64,000 nucleotides of DNA from Phenylobacterium zucineum HLK1 (lineage in GTDB: Bacteria; Pseudomonadota; Alphaproteobacteria; Caulobacterales; Caulobacteraceae). The stretch is from contig NC_011144.1 of assembly GCF_000017265.1 (NCBI RefSeq), forward strand, positions 2,334,001 to 2,398,000, given 5' to 3'. Positions 8,845 to 17,983 of the stretch are shown here, one piece after another. Under the pieces are notes generated by a model. The model saw only the letters and a program-made list of their open reading frames with translations, was not told the origin of the DNA and searched no databases. Numbering within the stretch: position 1 is the stretch's first letter; each line of letters starts with the position of its first letter. The position numbers and the translations under genes were made by a program.

Positions 8845-9336
8845 ATACGGCCTACTCCGCGTCCAGGATTTCGGCGCGGCCCGGGCCGGGCGCCGCAGGT
8901 CCTTGCAGGTGGAGGAAGAGGTTCGGCCGCGGCGCTGTTCCTTCGCGTGCTAGGCGCCGGGGGCCGGCCGCCGCGCCCCCTTCCCCGCAACTGCGGATCG
9001 CGTCATGGTGGATCTGCTTCTTCGCCTGGCGCATTGCGTCCCTCGCAGCTGCCTTCCCGCCAAGCTAACCCTTCATCTTCATGTAAGTTCCCGCCCCTGC
9101 GGCAGTATTCGTTCCATCGGATACAGCTTTGCTGTCGCGAAAATTCTCGTGATCCGGAACACGCGAAACAAATGATGCAACCTCAGCCGTTCGCATAACT
9201 GTATTCCTCAAGCTCGACCTCCCAGATCAATTGATACAGTCGTTCCAACGGTGGAGCTCGCCAGGAACAAACCTTCTGCCAAGCTGTTTGTAGGGAACTG
9301 CCGGCGTGGGGGCCGGCAGGAGAATGCAGGGGTCCG
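8845..9336. promoter_or_regulatory. Divergent control region of the glycan cluster, no supported gene
   Basis: 492 bp separate the two divergent arms. The half nearest the inositol-phosphate synthase (about 9060-9290) is visibly richer in A/T than its surroundings, as expected for promoters. A perfect hairpin, CTGCCGGC (9298-9305) with GCCGGCAG (9312-9319), sits immediately before the ribosome binding site of the plus arm and could influence translation. Short open frames in the minus-side half lack a family match or ribosome binding site and are not called. Confidence 0.5.
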
Positions 9337-10485
9337 ATGAGCCGCAGGAAGCTTCGAGTTGGGATCGTCGGCGTGGGGAACTGCGCCTCCTCCTTCGTCC
9401 AGGGGTTGTCCTATTACGGCGAGGCCACGGCCAACGAACCGCCGCCGGGCCTCATGCACGTGGAACTCGGCGGCTATCACGTCGGGGACATCGAGCTCGC
9501 CTCGGCCTTCGACGTCCACGCCGGCAAGGTCGGCCGCGACCTGGGCGAGGCGGCGCTCGCCCCGCCGAACAACACCATGGTCTTCGCCAAACCCGGCAGG
9601 ACGGGGGTGACGGTCGAGCGCGGCCCGACCTTGGACGGCATCGGCCAGTACCTCGCCGGAGACATCGAAGAGGCCGACGTCCCGCCCGTGGACGTCGCCG
9701 AGACGCTGAAGCGGACAGGCACCGAGATCCTGGTCTCGTACCTGCCCGTCGGCTCGCAGCGGGCGACGGAATACTACGCCGCCCAGGCGCTGGAGGCGGG
9801 CTGCGCCTTCGTCAACTGCATCCCGGTGTTCATCGCCTCGGACCCGGTGTGGGCGAAGCGGTTCGAAAAGCGCGGCGTGCCGATCATCGGCGACGACATC
9901 AAGAGCCAGGTCGGCGCCACCATCGTCCACCGGGTGCTCGCCAACCTGTTCCGGGAGCGCGGCGTGCGCATCGACCGGACCTATCAGCTCAACTTCGGCG
10001 GCAACTCCGACTTCAAGAACATGCTCGAGCGCGAGCGCCTGAGCTCGAAGAAGATCTCCAAGACCCAGGCCGTCACCAGCCAATTCGACGTGCCCCTCGA
10101 CGCCGACGACGTCCACGTGGGGCCCAGCGATTTCGTCCCCTGGCTGACCGACCGCAAGTGGGCGCACATCCGCGTGGAGGGCACGACCTTCGGCGGCGCG
10201 CCGCTGAACGTCGAGCTGAAGCTGGAGGTGTGGGACAGCCCCAACTCGGCCGGCATCGTGATCGATGCGGTCCGCTGCGCCAAGCTCGGGCTGGACCGTC
10301 GGCTCGGCGGCCCTCTGCTCGGCCCGTCCAGCTACTTCATGAAGTCCCCGCCCGAGCAGTACACCGACAACGAGGCGCGCGAGCGGACGCTGCGGTTCAT
10401 CGCGGGCGACGACCAGCCCCTGCCGACCCCCGTGGTCGCCCCCGGGGCCGCCAAGATGCGCGCGAAGGTGCAGCTGGCCTCCTGA
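9337..10485 (+). CDS. ino1: myo-Inositol-1-phosphate synthase (inositol-3-phosphate synthase)
   Basis: Converts glucose 6-phosphate to 1L-myo-inositol 1-phosphate with bound NAD. The 382-residue length fits bacterial and archaeal enzymes. The N-terminal Rossmann motif is [12 protein letters not shown]. Conserved family blocks include [39 protein letters not shown] (catalytic Asp/Lys region), the [13 protein letters not shown] block and a C-terminal [12 protein letters not shown]. It is the first gene of the plus arm and shares one base with the methyltransferase start (TGATG). It commits hexose phosphate to inositol, so the arm downstream probably acts on inositol or an inositol-lipid. Confidence 0.9.
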   Translation: MSRRKLRVGIVGVGNCASSFVQGLSYYGEATANEPPPGLMHVELGGYHVGDIELASAFDVHAGKVGRDLGEAALAPPNNTMVFAKPGRTGVTVERGPTLDGIGQYLAGDIEEADVPPVDVAETLKRTGTEILVSYLPVGSQRATEYYAAQALEAGCAFVNCIPVFIASDPVWAKRFEKRGVPIIGDDIKSQVGATIVHRVLANLFRERGVRIDRTYQLNFGGNSDFKNMLERERLSSKKISKTQAVTSQFDVPLDADDVHVGPSDFVPWLTDRKWAHIRVEGTTFGGAPLNVELKLEVWDSPNSAGIVIDAVRCAKLGLDRRLGGPLLGPSSYFMKSPPEQYTDNEARERTLRFIAGDDQPLPTPVVAPGAAKMRAKVQLAS

Positions 10486-11261
10486 TGACGACGCTATCGA
10501 AAGACGAGATCCGGTCGCGGGCGCGGGCCCTTGGCCAATGGTTCCACAACATCGACCTGGACGGCGTGCCCACGGCGCCCGACCACTTCCTGAACGACTA
10601 TCCGAACGTGAAGTGGCAGCGGTTCCGCCACGCCATCCCCGAGGACCTGTCGGGCAAGACGGTGCTCGATATCGGCTGCAACGCCGGCTTCTACTCGATC
10701 GAAATGAAGCGACGCGGCGCGGACCGGGTGGTGGGCGTCGACTTCGACGACCGCTATCTCGAGCAGGCCCGCTTCGCCGCCGAAGTAAAAGGCGCCGACA
10801 TCGAGTTCCGCAAGCTGTCGGTCTACGACGTGGCCGAGCTGGGCGAGCGGTTCGACATCGTCCTCTTCATGGGGGTGCTCTACCACCTGCGCCATCCGCT
10901 GCTGGCCCTGGACCTGATCCACGACCACGTGGCCGGCGACCTCCTGATCTACCAGTCGATGCAGCGCGGCTCGCCCGAGGAGGCCCCGGTCCGCCGGGAC
11001 TACGACTTCTTCGAGCAGGACCACTTCGACGCCGCCGGCTATCCGAAGCTGCACTTCATCGAGCACGAGTACGCCGGCGACTGGACCAACTGGTGGGCGC
11101 CCAACGCCGCCTGCTCGGCCGCCATGCTGCGCAGCGCCGGCTTCGAGATCCTCGAGCATCCGGAGGAGGAGGTGTTCGTCTGCCGGGTGACCGAACGGCC
11201 GAAGCCCTGGGGCGCCGTCTATCCGGCCCGGCCGCGAACCAACGGGAAGGGGCACGCGTGA
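10485..11261 (+). CDS. SAM-dependent methyltransferase (TIGR04290-like, CmoB-type fold)
   Basis: A 258-residue class I methyltransferase. KTVLDIGCNAGFYS is the SAM-binding motif I, VVGVDFDD the acidic motif II, and FDIVLFMGVLYHLRHPLLAL motif IV and following helix. The sequence DFFEQDHFDAAGYPKLHFIEHEYAGDW and NWWAPN later on are characteristic of a small family found beside glycosyltransferases (TIGR04290, from memory). Its ATG overlaps the preceding stop by one base and its stop is embedded in the next GTG start (GTGA). It likely methylates the inositol- or sugar-bearing product; acceptor unknown. Confidence 0.8.
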   Translation: MTTLSKDEIRSRARALGQWFHNIDLDGVPTAPDHFLNDYPNVKWQRFRHAIPEDLSGKTVLDIGCNAGFYSIEMKRRGADRVVGVDFDDRYLEQARFAAEVKGADIEFRKLSVYDVAELGERFDIVLFMGVLYHLRHPLLALDLIHDHVAGDLLIYQSMQRGSPEEAPVRRDYDFFEQDHFDAAGYPKLHFIEHEYAGDWTNWWAPNAACSAAMLRSAGFEILEHPEEEVFVCRVTERPKPWGAVYPARPRTNGKGHA

Positions 11262-12178
11262 TCGAAGCCGCCAAGATCTGGAACGAGCCGAACAACAAGT
11301 CGCACTGGGACCCGAACCTCGACCCCGAGTGGGACCTGTTCGCGAACATGACGAGGCTCGCCGGCCAGGCCATCGCCGCCGAGAACGGCGGCCTCACGCG
11401 CGTCCTGGGCGGGATGTCGCCGATCGATCCGCACTTCCTGAAGCGGCTGGAAGCCCGCGGCGTGATGGACCACGTCGACGTGGTCGCCGTCCACGGGTTC
11501 CCGCTGGACTGGAACCTCTGGCAGATCGACGAGTGGCCGGCCAAGGTGGACGAGATCGCCGCCGTCACCGACAAGCCCGTCTGGATCACCGAGGTCGGCG
11601 TCTCCAGCTTCGGCTCGGAAGAGGTGCAGGCCTGGGGCGTGACGAAGACCGCCGAGCTCCTGGTGGGCAAGGTCCCGACGATCCACTGGTACTCGCTGTA
11701 CGACCTGCCCAAGACCTGGGAGGCCACGACCCGGCACAAGGAGGCCGAGGGCTCGTCCTACTATCGGCACTTCCACATGGGCCTGCTGCGCGAGGACGGC
11801 TCGCCGAAGCCGTCGCTGGAGGCCTATGCGCCCCACGCGGCCGACATGGGCCTGTGCCAATGGTTCCACTTCGAGGATCACCGGCTGGACGAGGCGGTCG
11901 CCTGGATGAAGCGCCTGGGCGTGCGCAAGCTGCGCACCGGCCTCTCCTGGGCCGACAGCTTCCGGCCGGACGCCGACCGCTGGTTCGACCGGCAGATGGA
12001 GGCTCTGGCGGACTTCGACGTCACCGTCACCTTCTGCTTCACCCCCGAGCACCGCGGGATCGAGCCGCACCACACGAGCCCGCCGCAGGTCGCCGAGGAG
12101 TTCGCCGAGTTCTGTGCATCCATGGTTCGGCGCTATGCGCCCGCCACGGCCGGCCGGGCCGCCTTCGCGGCGGAGTGA
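11258..12178 (+). CDS. Glycosidase-like TIM-barrel protein, apparently circularly permuted
   Basis: A 306-residue protein starting at a GTG coupled to the methyltransferase stop. IWNEPNN at residues 7-13 has the clan GH-A acid/base NEP signature, and WITEVGVSS near residue 110 supplies the nucleophile-type Glu. The segment expected at the start of such barrels (LDEAVAWMKRLGVRKLRTGL followed by WADSFRP, then FDVTVTFCFTPEHRG and EFAEFC) is instead at the C-terminus, so the barrel elements are rotated. No signal peptide, so a cytoplasmic role in the glycan pathway is likely: hydrolysis, transglycosylation or binding. Confidence 0.65.
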   Translation: MIEAAKIWNEPNNKSHWDPNLDPEWDLFANMTRLAGQAIAAENGGLTRVLGGMSPIDPHFLKRLEARGVMDHVDVVAVHGFPLDWNLWQIDEWPAKVDEIAAVTDKPVWITEVGVSSFGSEEVQAWGVTKTAELLVGKVPTIHWYSLYDLPKTWEATTRHKEAEGSSYYRHFHMGLLREDGSPKPSLEAYAPHAADMGLCQWFHFEDHRLDEAVAWMKRLGVRKLRTGLSWADSFRPDADRWFDRQMEALADFDVTVTFCFTPEHRGIEPHHTSPPQVAEEFAEFCASMVRRYAPATAGRAAFAAE

Positions 12179-12180
12179 CG

Positions 12181-12702
12181 ATGCAGGGCTTCTCGCCCAA
12201 CTTCAGCTGGATCACCCATGACCTCGCGGTGGGCGGCGCCTTCCCGCGCGGCGCGGCGGCGATCCTGGCCAAGGACCACGGCGTCGGCGCGGTGGTGGAC
12301 GTGCGGCTCGAGGACTGCGACGACCCGGACGAGCTCGCCGCCTGCGGCCTCAGCTTCCTGCACCTGCCGACCGTGGACCTCTGCGGTGTGAGCCAGCCCA
12401 TGCTGGACGCCGGCGTCCGGTTCGCCCGGACCGTAGCGGCCGAGGGGCGGCGCCTGCTGGTCCACTGCCAGCACGGCATCGGCCGCTCGGCCACGGTCGC
12501 GCTCTGCGTGATGGTCGACCGGGGCTACGAGCCGCTCGATGCGCTGTCCGTCGCCAAGGACGCCCGGGCCCTCGTTTCGCCCAGCCAGGCGCAATACGAG
12601 GCCTGGACCGCCTGGATGCGCCGGCGCGCGCCCCAGGCCGCCATCCCCAGCTATCACGAGTTCGGCTGCATCGCTTACCGGCGCCTCGCCCAGCAGGCGT
12701 GA
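12181..12702 (+). CDS. Dual-specificity-type protein/sugar phosphatase
   Basis: A 173-residue cysteine phosphatase with the P-loop HCQHGIGRS (HCx5RS) near residues 99-107, a general-acid candidate Asp in the preceding PTVDLCG loop, and an N-terminal region (ITHDLAVGGAFP) typical of tyrosine/dual-specificity phosphatases. It is cytoplasmic, 2 bp after the glycosidase-like gene and 1 bp before the next ATG. Given an inositol-phosphate synthase in the operon, dephosphorylation of an inositol phosphate or phosphosugar is as plausible as a protein substrate. That choice is inference. Confidence 0.8.
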   Translation: MQGFSPNFSWITHDLAVGGAFPRGAAAILAKDHGVGAVVDVRLEDCDDPDELAACGLSFLHLPTVDLCGVSQPMLDAGVRFARTVAAEGRRLLVHCQHGIGRSATVALCVMVDRGYEPLDALSVAKDARALVSPSQAQYEAWTAWMRRRAPQAAIPSYHEFGCIAYRRLAQQA

Positions 12703-12703
12703 G

Positions 12704-14251
12704 ATGCTGGTCTACGGCGACCACGTGCGGGCCGTCGACGTGGCGCGGACGCTTGCGGCTCCTGCGGGCGATCCCACGGCCGACTTCATCGCGCTCTCCG
12801 AGCTGGCCCAGGGCCTCCTGGACGCCGAGTTCGAGGCGCGCGGGTGCGACGACCTCACGCCCCTGCACGCCGCCGCCGTCGCCGACCTGAGAGCCCGCGC
12901 GGCCCGGATCGCCGCCGCCTGGGACGGGCGGCCCGCGCCGCCACCGCCCGTCGCCGCGCTGACGGGGCTCGCCCTGCCGCAGACCGTCAAGGCGAAGACC
13001 GCCGAGGGTCACGCCTTCTACGCGGTCTACCCCGAGGCCTACCTGGAAGCGGCGCGCGCGGTGGGATGGGCCGCCCCGCCGTTCGTGCTCGGCCTGCGCA
13101 GCATCGGCCTGGGCCTCGCGGCCATGGTGGCCGAGGGCGCAGGCGCCGCCGAGGTGGTCAGCCTGCGTCCGGTCGGCCCGCCGTTCCGGCGCGAGCTGCG
13201 GATCGCGCCGGGCCTGCGGGCGCGGCTGGCGGCGCACGCGGGCCCCTTCGCCGTGGTGGACGAGGGCCCCGGGCTTTCGGGCAGCTCCTTCGGCGCGGTC
13301 CTCGACCTGCTGGAGGGCCTGGGCGTCGGGCGCGAGCGGATCGTCGTCTTCCCCAGCCACGCGGGCGATCCGGGGCCCGAGGCCTCCGCCGCCCACCGGG
13401 CGCGCTGGGCCGGCCTGCGCAAGGCGGCCGTGGACTTCCCCGCGCTCGCGGCCCGGCGTCCCCTGCCGACGCGGTTCGAGGACGTGACCGGACCCGTTCA
13501 CGCCGTGGAGGACCTCTCCGGCGGCGCCTGGCGGGCGGGACGTCCCCTCCCCGCCTTCCCCCGGCAGGAGCGGCTGAAGTTCAGGCTGCGCACCGCCTCG
13601 GGCGACTGGCTCGTCCGGTTCGCGGGGCTCGGCGCGGCGGGCGAGGCCAAGCTGGCGCGGGCCCGGGCCCTGCACGCCGCCGGGTGGGGTCCGGAGGCGG
13701 CGGCCCTGCGCTGGGGCTTCCTGCTGCTGCGCTGGGTGGACGGGGCGCCGGCGCGCCCCCGCCCCGACGAGCTGGCCGGCTATCTCGCCTTTCGCGCCTC
13801 GCTGGAGGGCGGCGCCGGGGCGTCCCTGGACGAGCTGGCCGACATGGTGCGCGTGAACGCTGGCGAGCTGGGGCTGGACGTCCGCGCGCAGGTCCCGGCC
13901 GTGACGCCGCGGCCGGTGCAGGTGGACGCTCGGCTGCACGCCTGGGAGTGGCTGAGGACGGCGGGCGGCCGGCTCCTCAAGACCGACGCCCTGGACCACG
14001 CCTGCGCGCACGACCTCGTCGGATGCCAGGACATCGCCTGGGACGTCGCGGGCGCGGCGGTCGAGCTGGGACTTTCGGAGCCGGAGGTCCGGGCGCTGGC
14101 GCAGGCCGCGGGGGCCGACATGCGGCTCGTGGCCTTCCACCGCCTCGCCTACCCGGCCTTCCAGGCGGGCCTGTGGACCTTCGCCGGCGAGACGGCCGAG
14201 GTCGCCCGCTACCGCGCAGCGCTCGACGGTGCGAGCCGGGCCGCGGCGTGA
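12704..14251 (+). CDS. Phosphoribosyltransferase-like / aminoglycoside-kinase-like fusion, function unknown
   Basis: A 515-residue protein ending the plus arm. Residues about 95-260 resemble a type I phosphoribosyltransferase fold: FVLGLRSIGLGLAAMV is a possible strand/loop pair, and FAVVDEGPGLSGSSFGAV has the acidic-pair-then-Gly/Ser loop that binds PRPP. The C-terminal half has a fold reminiscent of APH/choline kinases, with RWVDGAPARPRP as hinge, VQVDARLHAWEWL as a possible degenerate catalytic loop and HDLVGCQDIAWDVAGAAVEL as the metal/Asp region. The N-terminal 90 residues have no recognised domain. It may activate or phosphorylate the pathway product; I do not know its reaction. Confidence 0.6.
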   Translation: MLVYGDHVRAVDVARTLAAPAGDPTADFIALSELAQGLLDAEFEARGCDDLTPLHAAAVADLRARAARIAAAWDGRPAPPPPVAALTGLALPQTVKAKTAEGHAFYAVYPEAYLEAARAVGWAAPPFVLGLRSIGLGLAAMVAEGAGAAEVVSLRPVGPPFRRELRIAPGLRARLAAHAGPFAVVDEGPGLSGSSFGAVLDLLEGLGVGRERIVVFPSHAGDPGPEASAAHRARWAGLRKAAVDFPALAARRPLPTRFEDVTGPVHAVEDLSGGAWRAGRPLPAFPRQERLKFRLRTASGDWLVRFAGLGAAGEAKLARARALHAAGWGPEAAALRWGFLLLRWVDGAPARPRPDELAGYLAFRASLEGGAGASLDELADMVRVNAGELGLDVRAQVPAVTPRPVQVDARLHAWEWLRTAGGRLLKTDALDHACAHDLVGCQDIAWDVAGAAVELGLSEPEVRALAQAAGADMRLVAFHRLAYPAFQAGLWTFAGETAEVARYRAALDGASRAAA

Positions 14252-14281
14252 AAAAAAGGCCGCGCCGGTGAGGGCGCGGCC
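14251..14281 (-). terminator. Intrinsic terminator of the MFS gene (minus strand)
   Basis: A perfect 9-bp stem (14258-14266 with 14273-14281, loop GGTGAG) is followed on the minus strand by seven T residues (14257-14251). It lies about 100 bp downstream of the MFS stop and right after the convergent fusion gene, whose transcripts it may also stop. A smaller GCCC-AAAA-GGGC hairpin lies at 14301-14312. Confidence 0.8.
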
Positions 14282-14379
14282 AAGTCATTAGGGAGGAAAC
14301 GCCCAAAAGGGCGAGACCTTCATGCCTCTTTGCTGCACTGCACGCAAGTCACAAATTCAGCCCCACGTGAAATGATGCG

Positions 14380-15654
14380 TTACTCGACCCAGTCGTGGTG
14401 CAGCCGCCGCGCCGCCAGGACGAACAGCCCGGCGCTGACCAGATAGAAGCCGAGACCGGAATAGATCGCGTAACGTAGCGATTCCGCACCGAAATGCGGC
14501 GCGAGCGCATCCGAGACAGCGCCGAAGAACCAGGTCCCCAGCCCCAGACCGATCAGGTTGTTGACGAACAGGAAGCAGGCCGAGGCCGTCGAGCGTTCGG
14601 CGGGCGCGACAAGATGCTGCACCGCAGTAATCACCGGCCCCAGCCAGACCAGGTTGAGCCCGGTGGGGATGAGGAACAGGACGAAGGCCAGCCACAGGTT
14701 CTGGGCCTGGATGGCCAGGAAGAAGCAGGGCAGCGCCACGAGGAAGGCCGCCGCCGGCACCAGCAGGTAGAAGGCCGGGCGGGCCCGGCCCAGGCGGTCG
14801 CCCAGCCAGCCTCCGAGCCAGACCCCGGCGACGCCGCCGACGAGGGTCATCGAGCCCAGGAAGAGCGAGCGGTCCACGAGGTTCATGCCCAGGCTGCGCT
14901 CGAAGAACGACGGCAGCCAGAAGGCCACGCCGTAGCCGCAGACCGACGAGGCGGCCGCGCCCAGCGAGATGAGCCAGAACGCGGGCTTGGCGAGCAGCCG
15001 GCCGATGCCGCCGCGCGGTGGGGCGGCGCCGGCGGGGATGGGGGCCGCCGGCCCTTCCATGGCGCCCCGCGGCGGCTCCTTGACCACGAGGCGGAAGATC
15101 GGCGCCAGGGCGACCCCGGCGAGGCCGACCACGATGAAGGCCGCCCGCCAGTCGATGGCGTGGGCGATCAGGCCGCCGAACAGGATGCCGAGGGCCGAGC
15201 CGATCGGGATGCCGAACGAATAGGCCGCGAGCGCCCTCGCCCGCTGCTCCTTCGGGAAGTAGTCGGCGATCAGCGAATAGGCCGGGGCGACGCCGCCCGC
15301 CTCGCCCACGCCAACGCCCATGCGGCACAGGAACAGCTGCCAGAAGCCGCCGGCTAGGCCGCACAGGGCGGTGAATCCGCTCCACAGCGCCAGCGCCCCG
15401 GTCATGATCCAGGTCCGGCTCCAGCGGTCGGCCAGCCAGGCGATCGGAATGCCGAGCCCAGTGTAGAACAGCGCGAAGGCCAGGCCCCCCATCAGCCCGA
15501 GCTGGCTGTCGGTGAGCCCCAGCTCCTGCTTGATGGGCCCGGCGAGGATCCCGAGGATCTGCCGGTCGAGGAAGTTGAAGGTGTAGGCGAGGATCAGGAT
15601 CGCGAGCACGACGATCCGGTAGCCGCCGCTGGCGGCGCGGGCGTCCTGGGCCAT
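14380..15654 (-). CDS. MFS transporter, spinster-like
   Basis: A 424-residue major facilitator with twelve predicted membrane segments. The first helix carries LAYTFNFLDRQILGILAGP and is followed by LGLTDSQLGLMGGLAFALFY, then WLADRWSRTWI (the loop 2-3 motif), all typical of the spinster-like/YceI-type MFS subfamily common in sphingomonads and Caulobacterales. RMGVGVGEAGGVAPAYSLI is the helix-4/5 motif. It follows the TonB receptor on the same strand, with a hairpin between them. The pair probably moves one unidentified substrate across outer and inner membranes. Confidence 0.85.
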   Translation of the reverse strand: MAQDARAASGGYRIVVLAILILAYTFNFLDRQILGILAGPIKQELGLTDSQLGLMGGLAFALFYTGLGIPIAWLADRWSRTWIMTGALALWSGFTALCGLAGGFWQLFLCRMGVGVGEAGGVAPAYSLIADYFPKEQRARALAAYSFGIPIGSALGILFGGLIAHAIDWRAAFIVVGLAGVALAPIFRLVVKEPPRGAMEGPAAPIPAGAAPPRGGIGRLLAKPAFWLISLGAAASSVCGYGVAFWLPSFFERSLGMNLVDRSLFLGSMTLVGGVAGVWLGGWLGDRLGRARPAFYLLVPAAAFLVALPCFFLAIQAQNLWLAFVLFLIPTGLNLVWLGPVITAVQHLVAPAERSTASACFLFVNNLIGLGLGTWFFGAVSDALAPHFGAESLRYAIYSGLGFYLVSAGLFVLAARRLHHDWVE

Positions 15655-15673
15655 GGAGACTCCGGCGAAGGAA

Positions 15674-15701
15674 AACGCCCGGCTCGGGTGAGCCGGGCGT
15701 T
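15674..15701 (-). terminator. Hairpin between TonB receptor and MFS gene
   Basis: A perfect 12-bp stem (15674-15685 with 15690-15701) and a 4-nt loop follow the receptor stop. On the minus strand only about four T/U residues follow, so termination is probably partial and could reduce MFS expression relative to the receptor. Confidence 0.6.
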
Positions 15702-15709
15702 GGCCGATA

Positions 15710-17929
15710 CTAGAACTTCGCTTCGAGCGAGAGCGTCACGGTCCGCGGCGGGCCGTAGTAGGCCGTCACCGAGTTGCCGAACAGGCCGCCGGGGAAGTTG
15801 TAGCCGCCGATGCGGTACTCCTCGTCGGTCAGGTTCCGGCCGTGCAGGCCGACGCGGTACTTGTCGTCGGCCGAGGTCCACACCACGCTGGCGTCCACCA
15901 GCCAATAGCCGTCCTGGTCGAGGATCGAAGGCACCTCGAACATGTTGAACGACGAGCGGTAGGACGCCGAGGGAATGAACGCGATCGAGCCGTTGTCGCC
16001 GAGGTCGTGGGTGTAGGTGAGGTTCACCGACCCGTTCCAGTCGGGCGTGTTCTGGAACACGCGGCTGTCGGCGAAGTCCTCGGTCTGGCCGGTGGCCGGG
16101 TTGAAGGCCTGGTACTCGTCGAACTCGGCCTTGATGTAGCCGAGCGAGAAGTTGGCGGTCAGGCTGTCGGCGAGGACCGCCGAGCCTTCCACTTCCAGGC
16201 CGTACATGTGCGACTTGCCCACGTTCAGCACCTGGCTGGCGATCGACGTGCCGACGGGGGTCTGGATGGTGACCTGCTGGTCCTCGTACTTGGCGTAGAA
16301 CACCGCGGTGTTCAGCGTCAGGCGACGGTCGAAGAAGTAGCCCTTCAGGCCGCCCTCGTACGACTGCACCTTCTCCGGCTGGTAGCCGTCGGCCGAGTCC
16401 GGCGTCAGGATCTGGTCGGCGCGCATGTCGAAGCCGCCCGATTTGAAGCCCTGGCTGTACGAGACGTAGCCGGTCAGGTCCGGGCTGATCTCGTAGCTGG
16501 CGCTCACCCGCGGGGTGAACTTCTCGTAGGTGTCGGAGCTGGTGAAGTTCGACCGGAGCAGGCCCGGGACGGCGAGATTGTTGCCGAACAGCGGGCTCTT
16601 CAGGCCGGTGAAGTTCTGGCGATAGACCTGGCCGGTCTTCTCGTCGCGGGTGTAGCGGCCGCCGACCGACAGCGACAGCTGCTCGGTCACGTCGTAGCTG
16701 ACGTCGCCGAACACCGACCAGCTTTCGGTGTCCACGTGACCGGCCGTGGCGGTCGTGGTGTTGAGCTGGCCCAGCACCGTGTCGAAGGCGCCGGCGGCGG
16801 TGGCGTTCAGGTAGTAGACGCCGAACACGCCCTGCAGCCGGTCGCCCGAGTACAGCAGCTGCAGTTCCTGGGTGAACTGGTGGTCGTTGTAGCGGGCCGG
16901 AATGTCGAGGTACGGCGCCTGCTCGGCGTCGAAGTCGATGGTGCCCTCGGTTTCGCCGGCGCGGTAGGCGCTGATCGACTTCAGGGTGATCACGTCGTTG
17001 ACGTTCCATTCGCCCAGGAACGAGACGCCGCGGGCTTCCACGAAGTTGTGGTCGCCCGAGCCGGCGCGGGTGTCATAGACGTCGTCCAGCACCTCGCCGC
17101 CCGGAACGGGCTGGCCGAGGACGTTCAGCGTCGGCAGCTCGCGGTGGCCGTGGCGGGGGTTGGAGCGGTCGGTGACGATGTCGCCCGCCAGGCGGAAGAA
17201 CAGGTCCTCGGTCGGGGTGAACTCGAGGGTGGCCCGGGCGGCGGTCACGTCCTTGTCGTAGTGCTCGGCGCCCGTGACGATGTTCTTGCCGAAGCCGTCA
17301 CGGTTGAAGCTGGCCCAGGTGAGGCCCACGCCGACGTAATCGTTCACCCGGCCCTTGGCCGAGGCGACGATGTCGCGCTGGTCGTACGAGCCGACCTGGC
17401 CCTTCAGCTTCAGCTCGGGCTCGCCCTCGATCTTGGCGGTGACGTACTTGATGGCGCCGCCGATGGTGTTGCGGCCGTAGAGCGTGCCCTGCGGCCCGCG
17501 CAGCACTTCCACCCGCTCGATGTCGAAGATGTCGAGCACCGCGCCCTGGGGACGGGCGATGTAGACGTCGTCGATGTAGAGGCCGACGCCCGGCTCGAAG
17601 CCCCACAGCGGATCCTGCTGGCCGACGCCGCGGATGAAGGAGATCAGGGTCGAGTTCGAGCCGCGGGCGACCTGCACGGTCGTGTTCGGCGTCGACTGCT
17701 GGAGCGTGGTCAGGTCCACGGCGCCGGTCGCGGCCAGGCGCTCGCCCGACAGCGCGGTCACGGCGACCGGGACGTCCTTCAGGCTCTCTTCGCGGCGCCG
17801 CGCAGTGACCACCAGCTCCTCGACCAGGCCGGGCTCTTCCGCGGCGACCTGGGCTTGGGCGAGAGCCGGAACGGCGGACCAGGCGGCGCCCGCGAAGAGG
17901 GCCGCCTTCACAAAGGCTTTCATCTGCAT
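15710..17929 (-). CDS. TonB-dependent receptor
   Basis: A 739-residue outer-membrane receptor with signal peptide (MQMKAFVKAALFAGAAWSAV region, cleavage near ALAQAQ). A VEELVVTARRREES TonB-box/plug start follows. The plug block is FIRGVGQQDPLWGFEPGVG, then VEVLRGPQGTLYGRNTIGGA. The C-terminal barrel strand ends TVTLSLEAKF with the terminal Phe required by the BAM machinery. It transports an unidentified ligand. The TetR-type regulator gene lies upstream on the same strand and the MFS gene downstream, suggesting a ligand-responsive uptake unit. Confidence 0.9.
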   Translation of the reverse strand: MQMKAFVKAALFAGAAWSAVPALAQAQVAAEEPGLVEELVVTARRREESLKDVPVAVTALSGERLAATGAVDLTTLQQSTPNTTVQVARGSNSTLISFIRGVGQQDPLWGFEPGVGLYIDDVYIARPQGAVLDIFDIERVEVLRGPQGTLYGRNTIGGAIKYVTAKIEGEPELKLKGQVGSYDQRDIVASAKGRVNDYVGVGLTWASFNRDGFGKNIVTGAEHYDKDVTAARATLEFTPTEDLFFRLAGDIVTDRSNPRHGHRELPTLNVLGQPVPGGEVLDDVYDTRAGSGDHNFVEARGVSFLGEWNVNDVITLKSISAYRAGETEGTIDFDAEQAPYLDIPARYNDHQFTQELQLLYSGDRLQGVFGVYYLNATAAGAFDTVLGQLNTTTATAGHVDTESWSVFGDVSYDVTEQLSLSVGGRYTRDEKTGQVYRQNFTGLKSPLFGNNLAVPGLLRSNFTSSDTYEKFTPRVSASYEISPDLTGYVSYSQGFKSGGFDMRADQILTPDSADGYQPEKVQSYEGGLKGYFFDRRLTLNTAVFYAKYEDQQVTIQTPVGTSIASQVLNVGKSHMYGLEVEGSAVLADSLTANFSLGYIKAEFDEYQAFNPATGQTEDFADSRVFQNTPDWNGSVNLTYTHDLGDNGSIAFIPSASYRSSFNMFEVPSILDQDGYWLVDASVVWTSADDKYRVGLHGRNLTDEEYRIGGYNFPGGLFGNSVTAYYGPPRTVTLSLEAKF

Positions 17930-17983
17930 CCTCCCGATGACGCGGTTGCCGATCCCCCTCTGGGTCCGGTGGCGTCAGGCAAT

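Noticed and set aside
8852-9034. 60-codon minus-strand frame in the divergent control region
   Set aside because: No family match, no convincing ribosome binding site and typical random composition.
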